A stretch of 58,655 nt of DNA, taken from positions 1-58,655 of the forward strand of contig MWJO01000044.1 of assembly GCA_002027195.1 (NCBI GenBank), read 5' to 3'. How positions within the stretch are numbered: the first letter of the stretch is position 1; each line of letters opens with the position of its first letter. Both the position numbers and the translations under genes were made by a program. The notes under the pieces were generated by a model that did not search any database, was not told the origin of the DNA, and worked only from the letters and a program-made list of their open reading frames with translations. Of the stretch, positions 25,115 through 32,226 are shown piece after piece. This stretch comes from Streptomyces sp. GKU 895 (lineage in GTDB: Bacteria > Actinomycetota > Actinomycetes > Streptomycetales > Streptomycetaceae).

Positions 25115-25937
25115 GTGTCGTTCGGGGAGCCCGAGGGGTACGGCGAGGGCGGCCGGCCGCGGCCGTTGGCGGTGCGGGCCGGGGCTCGTACCGCTGCCGT
25201 GGCCGTCTGTCTGGTGCTCGGGCTCGGGCTCATCGGCGGTGCGGTGACCGGGAGTTGGCTGGTCGGGGACTCGGCCGCGGCGGGGGAGAAGGACTCCTTC
25301 ACCGCCGCCGAGGGGCTGTGGCACAGCGTCCCCGTGGACCAGCTCTTCCCGCCCACCGTCGAGGGCCAGGGCGCCGGCCCGGCGGCGCGACCGCACCTGG
25401 ACGCGGATCGCCGTCGCCCCGGACAGCGGCTGCAAGGACGCCTTCGACCCGCTGCTGGCGAAGGCCCTCGCCCCCGTCGGCTGCCGCCGCCTCCTGCGCG
25501 CCACCTACACCGACGCCACCCAGAGCTACGTCACCACCGTCGGCCTGCTCTTCACCAAGGCCGACGCGGCCGGCATGACCGCCCTCGACACCCGCTTCAC
25601 CAAGGAGCGCCTCGGCGACCGGGCCGACCTGATGCCCCGCCCGTACCCCGCCGAGGACACGGCCGCCGCGCGGTTCGGCGCCAAGCAGCGCGCCTCCTGG
25701 GCGATCTCCGTCCTCACCGACGCCCCGGTCGTCGTCTACGCCGTCTCCGGCTGGGCCGACGGCCGCACCGTCGACGAGCCGCAGTCCGCCACGGCGGCCA
25801 TGCAGTCCGGCGCCACCACCCCCGTCGCCCAGGCCGGCCTCGGCCACGAGGCACAGGGCCTCGCCGACCGCGTCGAACGCGGCCTGCGCAGAACCGTCGA
25901 CACCCCGGCCACGGAGGGGACGGGAACGACCTCATGA
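25115..25937 (+). pseudogene. Membrane-anchored partner protein upstream of mycosin (frameshifted, start uncertain)
   Basis: From a GTG at 25115 the frame encodes a cytoplasmic tail, one transmembrane helix (TAAVAVCLVLGLGLIGGAVTG) and the start of an outer domain (FTAAEGLWHSVPVDQLFPPTV). It then shifts near 25375-25395. In the next frame an extracellular domain continues (DRTWTRIAVAPDSGCKDAFD, LLRATYTDATQSYVTTVGLLF, RASWAISVLTDAPVVVYAVSGWADGR) to a stop overlapping the mycP ATG by 4 nt. Two missing C restore one frame. The gene probably begins further upstream in the proline-rich stretch. The coupling to mycP suggests a joint role at the membrane; the function is unknown. Confidence 0.65.
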
Positions 25938-27115
25938 GCGCCGCCCCCCACACCCGCCGGGCCGGCATCGTCAGCGCCCTCCTCGCCGCCTCCCTCGCCC
26001 TCGTCCCGCCCACCGCCGCGCACGCCGACGGCATACGCGCCAAGCAGTGGGCCCTCGAAGCGATGCACACCCAGGAGGCCTGGCAGACCACGAAGGGCAA
26101 GGGCGTCACCGTCGCCGTCCTCGACACCGGCGTCGAGGACGACCACCCCGACCTCGTGGGCAACGTCCTCGAAGGCAAGGACATGGTCGGCTTCGGTGCC
26201 GGCCGCGGCGACCGCGCCTGGGCCCGCCACGGCACCGCGATGGCCGGCATCATCGCGGGCCATGGCCACGGGTACGCCAACGGCGACGGCGTCATGGGCA
26301 TCGCCCCCGAGGCCAAGATCCTCCCCGTCCGCGTGATCCTGGAGGACGGCGACTCCGCCCGCGGCAAGGCCCGCAACACCCGCGGCAACGCCCTCGCCGA
26401 AGGCATCCGCTGGGCCGCCGACCACGGCGCCGACGTCATCAACCTCTCCCTGGGCGACGACTCCAAGTCCGCCCCACCCCGAACCCGCCGAGGACGAGCC
26501 GTCCAGTACGCCCTGAAGAAGGGCGTGAGCGTCATCGCCTCCGCCGGCAACGGCGGCGAGAAGGGCGACCACATCTCCTACCCGGCCGCCTACCCGGGCG
26601 TCATCGCCGCGACCGCCGTCGACCGCTACGGCACCCGCGCCTCCTTCTCCACCCGCCGCTGGTACGCCACGGTCGCCGCCCCCGGCGACGACGTCGTCAT
26701 CGCCGACCCGGACCACAAGTACTACGAGGGCTGGGGCACGAGCGCCGCGGCGGCCTTCGTCTCCGGCGCCGTCGCCCTGGTCAAGGCGGCCCACCCCGGC
26801 CTGACTCCGGCGCAGATCAAGAAGCTCCTGGAGGACACGGCCCGGGACGCCCCCGTCGGCGGCCGCGACGACTCGCGCGGCTACGGCTTCGTCGACCCCG
26901 CCGCCGCCCTCAAGGCCGCGGCCCGGCTCGACCCCGAGGGCCTGAAGTCGGCGGCGTACGGCGACCGTTACTTCGGCCCGGGCCCCGACGCCCCCAGGAC
27001 GGACGACGGCACGACCGACTGGGCGGCGCCGCTCGCGGGCAGCGTAGGAGGCGTCCTGCTGGTGACGGCGGTGGTGCTGTGGCGTGGCCGCAGGGAACGG
27101 TACGACGGCCTCTAG
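25934..27115 (+). CDS. mycP: Type VII secretion-associated subtilisin-like protease, mycosin
   Basis: A membrane-anchored serine protease of family S8, 393 residues. It has a signal peptide (AGIVSALLAASLALVPPTAAHA), the catalytic Asp in VAVLDTGVEDDHPDL (about 64), His in ARHGTAMAGIIAGHG (about 98), Ser in WGTSAAAAFVSGAVALV (about 270) and a C-terminal helix (APLAGSVGGVLLVTAVVLW) before a basic tail. These features match MycP proteins that work with ESX/type VII systems. No other secretion gene is in the window. The patch SAPPRTRRGRAVQ (about 180-192) looks out of frame between two compensating indels. Convergent with the hydrolase gene, 4 bp apart. Confidence 0.9.
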   Translation: MSAAPHTRRAGIVSALLAASLALVPPTAAHADGIRAKQWALEAMHTQEAWQTTKGKGVTVAVLDTGVEDDHPDLVGNVLEGKDMVGFGAGRGDRAWARHGTAMAGIIAGHGHGYANGDGVMGIAPEAKILPVRVILEDGDSARGKARNTRGNALAEGIRWAADHGADVINLSLGDDSKSAPPRTRRGRAVQYALKKGVSVIASAGNGGEKGDHISYPAAYPGVIAATAVDRYGTRASFSTRRWYATVAAPGDDVVIADPDHKYYEGWGTSAAAAFVSGAVALVKAAHPGLTPAQIKKLLEDTARDAPVGGRDDSRGYGFVDPAAALKAAARLDPEGLKSAAYGDRYFGPGPDAPRTDDGTTDWAAPLAGSVGGVLLVTAVVLWRGRRERYDGL

Positions 27116-27119
27116 AAGG

Positions 27120-28127
27120 TCACCGGGCGGTGGCCGAAGCCGATGCCTCCGACCTCTCGCGCACGAACACCGACACCGCCGCCCGCACCGCCGACTCCAC
27201 CAACGAGATCCCCTTCTCCTTCGTCGCGTTGCCGTCGGACAACGCGACGACGAGATAGTCGTTCCCGTCCGCAGCGGTCACCCGCCCGATGCTGTTGATG
27301 TCCCACAGCCCGGTCGCGCTGCGCGGCAGCCAGCCGTTCTTCAGCGCCCACGACGAGCCGTCGGCGGCGGCCGACACCCCCCAGTGCTGGCCGGTGGCTA
27401 TCTGCCCCATCAGCCCCCGGAGATACTTCCGGGAGGCCCCGCTCAGCTTCGAGTCGTCCCCGAACACCTGCTGGAGCAGGGTGAGTTGGTCGGCGGCCGT
27501 GGTCTGGGTCAGTCCCCAGAGCATGCCGTCGCCGCCCTCGGTGTCCGTGAGCCCGAAGCGCTTGTTCGCCGCGTCCAGCCCCGCCGCTCTGCCGATGATC
27601 CGCCACAGCGCCGACGCGGAGGCGTTGTCGCTGTTCTCGATCATGGTGGTCGCGTACGACTTCTCCGCCGCCGTCAGCGAACGGTCCTCGTCCTGCGCCT
27701 GGAGCAGCAGCGTCGCCAGGATGTCGACCTTGACGATGCTCGCCGTGTCGAAGGCGGCGTCCCCGTACGTGGCACTGTCGCCGGAGTCCAGATCGAGCAC
27801 GGCCACCGAGACGTCGGCGTCGTCCGGCACGGTCACCGCGTCCATCGCGTCGGCCAGCAGCGCGTCATGGTCCACGGTCGGTACCGCCACGGGCTCCACG
27901 GACGCCTCCTCGCTCGATGCACTCGATGGGCTCGCCGCACTCGCCGCCGGGCTCGACGCCGCCGACGATACGGTCCCGGCACCGGAGTGCGCCTGCGCCT
28001 TCACATACACCGTCCCGGCGGCCGTACCGCCGACTATGGCCACGGAGGCGAGGGCGGTGTACATCAGAGGGCGTCGCCGGGACGGACGGGCGCGGCGGCG
28101 GCTCCCGCGGGCTCTGGAGGACTCCAT
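27120..28127 (-). CDS. Membrane-anchored serine hydrolase with class A beta-lactamase fold
   Basis: A 335-residue protein with a basic N-terminus, a transmembrane anchor (about 21-42: LMYTALASVAIVGGTAAGTVYV), an Ala/Ser-rich linker and an outer domain. The active-site Ser-x-x-Lys is SIVK (130-133), SDN is at 166-168, and the third motif reads KNG in ALKNGWLP rather than KTG. The Glu of the class A omega loop is not obvious, so hydrolysis of beta-lactams is doubtful. A cell-wall or peptide hydrolase role is as likely. Divergent from the SseB-like gene. Confidence 0.85.
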   Translation of the reverse strand: MESSRARGSRRRARPSRRRPLMYTALASVAIVGGTAAGTVYVKAQAHSGAGTVSSAASSPAASAASPSSASSEEASVEPVAVPTVDHDALLADAMDAVTVPDDADVSVAVLDLDSGDSATYGDAAFDTASIVKVDILATLLLQAQDEDRSLTAAEKSYATTMIENSDNASASALWRIIGRAAGLDAANKRFGLTDTEGGDGMLWGLTQTTAADQLTLLQQVFGDDSKLSGASRKYLRGLMGQIATGQHWGVSAAADGSSWALKNGWLPRSATGLWDINSIGRVTAADGNDYLVVALSDGNATKEKGISLVESAVRAAVSVFVRERSEASASATAR

Positions 28128-28261
28128 GCCCGTGATGCTGGGGGCACCGGCTGTGCGGACCGTTAGACGGACGTTAGATGTGTGTCAGGGAAATCTGAGA
28201 TTCCGGTGAAGACGGTCACGTGCGCGTTTCCGGGCCCGCACAAGGCCAGCAGCATCCCCCC

Positions 28262-28267
28262 TATAGG
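28262..28267 (+). promoter_or_regulatory. Minus-10 element giving a likely leaderless transcript
   Basis: TATAGG lies 10 bp before the GTG start at 28278, so transcription would begin at or beside the start codon. No ribosome-binding site precedes the GTG. A matching minus-35 is not clear. Confidence 0.45.
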
Positions 28268-28277
28268 GTCGGTGACC

Positions 28278-28922
28278 GTGGCGAACAAGAACATTCCCGA
28301 CCCCGGCTTCTCCGACGACGACGGCTCCGCCGACCCCCGGCTGAGCGCGGCGCTCGCCGGCTGGGCCGCGGACCGCACCGCCGTGGGCCCCGTCCTGGAA
28401 GCGCTCAAGGACGCCCGGCTGCTCGTCCCGGTCGTGGCCGTCCTCGGCGAGGTCGAGGAAGACGAGAACGGACTGCGCCGCGAGAAGACCAGCGACATGG
28501 CCGTGCCGACCCTCAAGGCCGGACCCCGGACCGCGCTGCCGGCCTTCACCTCCACCGACTCGCTCGCCCGCTGGGACCCGGCGGCCCGCCCCGTCGCCGT
28601 ACCCCTGCACCAGGCGCTCCAGGCCGCCGCGCACGAGAAGGCGGACACGGTCGTACTGGACCTGGCCGGACCCGTGACGTTCGAGCTGACCGGCCCCGCG
28701 CTGCTGGCCCTCGCCGAGGGCCGCACGACGGCCGACCCGCTCGCCGATCCGGCGGTGCTCGCGGCGGTACGGGAAGCGGTGGCCGCCGAGCCCGCCGTAC
28801 TGCGCGCCCATCTCGGGCCCGGGCAGGCCGACGGCACCCTGGCCCTCGTGCTCGACCCGGCGGCGCCCCCCGCCGAGGCGGCCCGAGCGGTCGCCGAGCG
28901 GATCGCCGCGACGACACACTGA
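28278..28922 (+). CDS. SseB-family protein
   Basis: A 214-residue cytoplasmic protein with an N-terminal SseB-like domain (about 20-125): LSAALAGWAADRTAVGPVLEAL, ARLLVPVVAVLGE, DMAVPTLKAGPRTALPAFTS and PVAVPLHQALQAAA. The C-terminal third (VVLDLAGPVTFELTGPALLALAEG, then helices) resembles the SseB C-terminal domain. The function of the family is not established in actinobacteria. GTG at 28278 (MANKNIPDPGF) is preferred to the upstream ATG at 28206 because that stretch is not conserved-looking and contains the promoter-like TATAGG. Confidence 0.82.
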   Translation: MANKNIPDPGFSDDDGSADPRLSAALAGWAADRTAVGPVLEALKDARLLVPVVAVLGEVEEDENGLRREKTSDMAVPTLKAGPRTALPAFTSTDSLARWDPAARPVAVPLHQALQAAAHEKADTVVLDLAGPVTFELTGPALLALAEGRTTADPLADPAVLAAVREAVAAEPAVLRAHLGPGQADGTLALVLDPAAPPAEAARAVAERIAATTH

Positions 28923-29026
28923 GGGCCCGCCTGGTGCGCGGCCTGGACCTGGCACTCCTGCCGGCCACGGCCACGCCTCCGGGCGAGCCCTTGTACGTGC
29001 GCGGGTGAAACCAGTACGCGGATGAA

Positions 29027-29386
29027 CTAGCCGTAGATCGGACCGGTGTACTTCTCGCCCGGCCCCTGGCCCGGCTCGTCCGGGACGATCGACGCCTCCC
29101 GGAAGGCCAGCTGGAGGGACTTCAGGCCGTCGCGGAGCGGGGCCGCGTGGAAGGAGCTGATCTCGGTCGCGCTGCCGTCGAGGAGGCCGGCGAGGGCGTG
29201 GATCAGCTTGCGGGCCTCGTCCAGGTCCTTGTACTTGTCGCCCTCCTCGGTCAGACCGAGCTTCACCGCGGCGGCGCTCATCAGGTTGACGGCGACCGTC
29301 ACGATCACCTCGACGGCGGGGACCTCGGCGATGTCGCGGGTCATCTCGTCGAAGTCGGGGGAGTCAGCGGGAGGGGTGTCACTCAT
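29027..29386 (-). CDS. DUF1844 domain protein
   Basis: A 119-residue cytoplasmic protein. The DUF1844 core is SPDFDEMTRDIAEVPAVEVI, then VNLMSAAAVKLGLTEEG, LDEARKLIHALAGLLDG and the C-terminal helix LRDGLKSLQLAFREAS. The family sits beside infC across actinobacteria, divergently as here, which suggests a conserved but unknown link with translation. Start at MSDTPPADSPDF (29386). Confidence 0.9.
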   Translation of the reverse strand: MSDTPPADSPDFDEMTRDIAEVPAVEVIVTVAVNLMSAAAVKLGLTEEGDKYKDLDEARKLIHALAGLLDGSATEISSFHAAPLRDGLKSLQLAFREASIVPDEPGQGPGEKYTGPIYG

Positions 29387-29464
29387 GTCCCACACGATAG
29401 GGCCCGGTGCCGACCGCTCCGCACCGGGCCCGCTGCACACCGGTTCGCACCACCCCCGGGTTGC

Positions 29465-29773
29465 TGCTAACCTTGTGTGACGACCGGCTGGATACTCGCG
29501 TGTCCGGCCCACAAGTGGAGGCTCCGATCTCCCACCTGACCGCCCCCAGGGCGGCGGGTCACCCGGTCAGGCGGCCGCCATCGTTCCGTACGGACGATGG
29601 AGTCGCCCGAAATCGCGCCCCGCGATCATCGTGGCGGTGCTCCGGTAGTGCTTTGGAGCCCCCTCATGTGATCGTCCGGGGCATTTTTTGTGCTTCGGTG
29701 CGGTTAGGTCCTACGAAAAGAGACGTACGCGGCTGTCCGCCAGACCGCCGTATGGTGCTACCGAGGAGGATCC
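29465..29773 (+). promoter_or_regulatory. Long infC leader with attenuator-like structure
   Basis: About 310 nt between the divergent DUF1844 gene and infC hold several hairpins and no ORF with a good start. Late in the leader two alternative hairpins compete. GCTCC (29639-29643) can pair with GGAGC (29655-29659). The terminator stem GCCCC (29658-29662) can pair with GGGGC (29678-29682), followed by TTTTTT at 29684-29689. The shared bases 29658-29659 make them mutually exclusive. Transcription probably starts near 29480-29500 (TTGCTGCTAACCTTG). infC-rpmI-rplT operons in other bacteria have L20- or IF3-dependent leader control; whether this RNA works the same way is inference. Confidence 0.65.
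29658..29689 (+). terminator. Intrinsic terminator in the infC leader (attenuator)
   Basis: Stem GCCCC/GGGGC with a 15-nt loop, followed by A and six T. A T6 run is rare in this GC-rich DNA, so the element stands out as a true U-run terminator. It lies about 85 nt before the infC start, inside the leader, not after a gene. Confidence 0.75.
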
Positions 29774-30439
29774 ATCAGCACCGAGCCCCGCATCAACGAC
29801 CGGATTCGCGTTCCCGAGGTGCGACTTGTCGGTCCCAGTGGCGAGCAGGTCGGGATTGTCCCGCTTGCCAAGGCCCTGGAGCTTGCGCAGGAGTACGACC
29901 TCGACCTGGTCGAGGTGGCGGCGAACGCCCGCCCGCCGGTCTGCAAGCTCATGGACTACGGGAAGTTCAAGTACGAGTCGGCCATGAAGGCCCGTGAGGC
30001 GCGCAAGAACCAGGCGCACACGGTCATCAAGGAGATGAAGCTCCGGCCGAAGATCGACCCGCACGACTATGACACCAAGAAGGGTCACGTCGTCCGGTTC
30101 CTCAAGCAGGGCGACAAGGTCAAGATCACGATCATGTTCCGTGGTCGCGAGCAGTCCCGGCCGGAACTCGGCTACCGACTGCTGCAGCGGCTCGCGGAGG
30201 ACGTCCAGGACCTCGGCTTCGTGGAGTCGAACCCGAAGCAGGACGGCCGGAACATGATCATGGTTCTCGGTCCGCACAAGAAGAAGACCGAGGCCATGGC
30301 CGAGGCTCGCCAGGCGCAGGAGGCCCGCAAGGCCGACGCGAAGGCCAACCCCGGCAAGTCGCAGAACGCCGCGGAGGCCCAGGCCGACGAGGCTCCTGAG
30401 GCCGCCGAGGCGCAGACCGAGGCTCCGGCCGAGGCGTGA
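29774..30439 (+). CDS. infC: Translation initiation factor IF-3
   Basis: Binds the 30S subunit, prevents subunit joining and checks start codons. The N-terminal domain is STEPRINDRIRVPEVRLVG, AKALELAQEYDLDLVEVA, then NARPPVCKLMDYGKFKYE. The C-terminal domain has KEMKLRPKIDPHDYDTK, FLKQGDKVKITIMFRGRE and NMIMVLGPHKK. A disordered Ala/Glu/Gln tail of about 40 residues follows, common in Streptomyces. There is no ATG or GTG before conserved residue 1. ATC at 29774 follows AGGAGGA (29764-29770) and gives 221 residues. A non-canonical start in infC allows IF-3 to repress its own translation, as for AUU in E. coli. Confidence 0.93.
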   Translation: MSTEPRINDRIRVPEVRLVGPSGEQVGIVPLAKALELAQEYDLDLVEVAANARPPVCKLMDYGKFKYESAMKAREARKNQAHTVIKEMKLRPKIDPHDYDTKKGHVVRFLKQGDKVKITIMFRGREQSRPELGYRLLQRLAEDVQDLGFVESNPKQDGRNMIMVLGPHKKKTEAMAEARQAQEARKADAKANPGKSQNAAEAQADEAPEAAEAQTEAPAEA

Positions 30440-30443
30440 TCCC

Positions 30444-30459
30444 GGGGACGCGAGTCCCC
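30444..30459 (+). other. Hairpin between infC and rpmI
   Basis: GGGGAC-GCGA-GTCCCC, a 6-bp stem closed by a GNRA tetraloop (GCGA), starts 5 nt after the infC stop. There is no U run. It may stabilise or process the mRNA, or serve as a binding site for a ribosomal protein such as L20, but this is not shown by the sequence. Confidence 0.5.
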
Positions 30460-30547
30460 AGGACGTAACCGATACAAGAGCGACGCTCCACCGTGCCCGG
30501 TTTCACGACCGGGCATCGGAGCGCCACCCAGAGGAGAGAACGGCGCT

Positions 30548-30742
30548 ATGCCGAAGAACAAGTCGCACAGCGGTGCCAGCAAGCGCTTCAAGGTCACCGG
30601 CTCCGGCAAGGTGCTCCGTGAGCGCGCCGGCAAGCGCCACCTGCTCGAGCACAAGTCGTCCCGCGTGACGCGTCGCCTGACCGGCAACGCCGAGATGGCC
30701 CCGGGCGACGCCGCGAAGATCAAGAAGCTTCTCGGCAAGTGA
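30548..30742 (+). CDS. rpmI: 50S ribosomal protein L35
   Basis: A 64-residue, very basic ribosomal protein with the complete family pattern: PKNKSHSGASKRFKVTGSGK, RERAGKRHLLEHKSS and AKIKKLLGK. Preceded by an AGGAGAG site. Middle gene of the conserved infC-rpmI-rplT operon, 108 bp after infC. Confidence 0.97.
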   Translation: MPKNKSHSGASKRFKVTGSGKVLRERAGKRHLLEHKSSRVTRRLTGNAEMAPGDAAKIKKLLGK

Positions 30743-30840
30743 GGTCGGGCGCGCAGCGCCTGATCCACCTCCAGACCGGGACCCCATCGATTTCCGGGCC
30801 GTGTGAGTCCAACCGCGGCCCCGCTACAAGGAGTTAACAA

Positions 30841-31224
30841 GTGGCACGCGTCAAGCGGGCAGTCAACGCCCACAAGAAGCGCCGGGCGATCCTCGAGCAG
30901 GCCTCCGGCTACCGCGGTCAGCGTTCGCGCCTGTACCGCAAGGCCAAGGAGCAGGTCACCCACTCGCTGGTCTACAACTACAACGACCGCAAGAAGCGCA
31001 AGGGCGACTTCCGTCAGCTGTGGATCCAGCGCATCAACGCCGCTGCCCGCGCCAACGGCATCACGTACAACCGCTTCATCCAGGGTCTGAAGGCCGCGAA
31101 CATCGAGGTCGACCGCAAGATCCTCGCCGAGCTGGCCGTCAACGACGCCACCGCGTTCGCCGCGCTGGTCGAGGTCGCGCAGAAGGCCCTCCCGGCCGAC
31201 GTCAACGCCCCCAAGGCCGCGTGA
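30841..31224 (+). CDS. rplT: 50S ribosomal protein L20
   Basis: A 127-residue basic protein needed for early 50S assembly. It begins ARVKRAVNAHKKRRAILEQA and continues YRGQRSRLYRKAKEQ, DRKKRKGDFRQLWIQRINAA and NGITYNRFIQGLKAA, the full L20 pattern. GTG start at 30841 with AAGGAG 6-11 bases before it. L20 represses its own operon in several bacteria. Followed by a strong terminator. Confidence 0.97.
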   Translation: MARVKRAVNAHKKRRAILEQASGYRGQRSRLYRKAKEQVTHSLVYNYNDRKKRKGDFRQLWIQRINAAARANGITYNRFIQGLKAANIEVDRKILAELAVNDATAFAALVEVAQKALPADVNAPKAA

Positions 31225-31257
31225 CGTAAGCGCTGGCTTCGAGCCGACGTGACATGA

Positions 31258-31289
31258 GGGACCCGCAGGCTTTCGGGCTTGCGGGTCCT
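31258..31289 (+). terminator. Terminator after rplT
   Basis: A near-perfect inverted repeat, GGACCCGCAGGC-tttcg-GGCTTGCGGGTCC, followed by TGCTTGTTGT, which is T-rich for this genome. It lies 34 bases after the rplT stop and closes the infC operon. Confidence 0.85.
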
Positions 31290-31330
31290 GCTTGTTGTCC
31301 TGCGTGTCGTCCTTTGTGAAAGTGAGCCCC

Positions 31331-32173
31331 ATGTCTCCGGCAGCCCCCGAGCTGATCTCCCCCCGTTCCCCCCGCGTCTCCGCCGCCCGGCGGCTCGCCA
31401 GGCGGAACTTCCGGGGGAAGGAGCGGCTGTTCCTGGCCGAGGGACCGCAGGCCGTGCGGGAGGCCGCCGGGCACGGGCTCGTGGAGCTGTTCGCCACCGT
31501 CGAGGCCGCGGAGCGCTATGCCGACATCATCGGGGAGGCCCGCGCCGTCGACGCGCGTGTGCACCTCGCCTCCGAGGACGTCATCGCCGACATCTCCACC
31601 ACCGTCACGCCCCAGGGGCTCGTCGGGATCTGCCGGTTCCTGGACACGCCCTTCGCGGAGATCCTCGCGGCGAAACCCAAGCTCGTCGCCGTGCTCGCCC
31701 ACGTCCGCGACCCCGGCAACGCCGGCACCGTCCTGCGGTGCGCGGACGCCGCCGGCGCCGAGGCGGTCGTCCTGACCGACGCCTCCGTGGACCTCTACAA
31801 CCCCAAGGCCGTCCGTGCCTCCGTGGGATCGCTCTTCCATCTGCCCGTCGCCGTCGGGGTGCCCGTCGAGGACGCGATCCAGGGACTCAAGGACGCCGGC
31901 GTGCGGATTCTCGCCGCCGACGGCGCCGGGACCGACGATCTCGACGACGAGCTCGACAAGGGCACCATGGGCGGGCCGACCGCGTGGGTGTTCGGCAACG
32001 AGGCGTGGGGGCTCCCGGAGGAGACCCGCGCACTCGCGGACGCCGTGGTGCGCGTCCCCATCCACGGAAAGGCCGAGAGCCTGAACCTCGCGACCGCCGC
32101 CGCCGTATGTCTCTACGCGTCGGCCCGTGCACAGCGCGCCTCCGGAGGGTGCCGTTCCGTCACCCACAGCTAG
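31331..32173 (+). CDS. TrmH/SpoU-family RNA 2'-O-methyltransferase
   Basis: SAM-dependent methylation of a ribose in rRNA or tRNA. The 280-residue protein has an N-terminal RNA-binding substrate domain (about 1-105: RRLARRNFRGKERLFLAEGPQAV) and the knotted SPOUT domain. Motif 1 is HVRDPGNAGTVLRCADAAGA, motif 2 AWVFGNEAWGLPEE and motif 3 HGKAESLNLATAAAVCLY. The conserved Arg-Asn/Glu/Ser-Asn set is complete. It lies between rplT and pheS as in other Streptomyces. The ATG at 31331 is chosen; a weak upstream start is possible. Confidence 0.92.
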   Translation: MSPAAPELISPRSPRVSAARRLARRNFRGKERLFLAEGPQAVREAAGHGLVELFATVEAAERYADIIGEARAVDARVHLASEDVIADISTTVTPQGLVGICRFLDTPFAEILAAKPKLVAVLAHVRDPGNAGTVLRCADAAGAEAVVLTDASVDLYNPKAVRASVGSLFHLPVAVGVPVEDAIQGLKDAGVRILAADGAGTDDLDDELDKGTMGGPTAWVFGNEAWGLPEETRALADAVVRVPIHGKAESLNLATAAAVCLYASARAQRASGGCRSVTHS

Positions 32174-32226
32174 TAGGCTGACCAGCTCGGGGGCCCCTCA
32201 GCCGTCGTGAGAGGTGGGGTACGGGG

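Noticed and set aside
24149..25933. Single 988-residue protein joining the proline-rich region to mycosin
   Set aside because: The long frame exists only because stops are rare. Mycosin has its own signal peptide and start at 25934, and the upstream partner ends in another frame with an ATGA overlap.
31292..31330. Upstream start for the SpoU methyltransferase
   Set aside because: The added residues lie within or beside the rplT terminator region, and the ATG at 31331 gives the usual family length.
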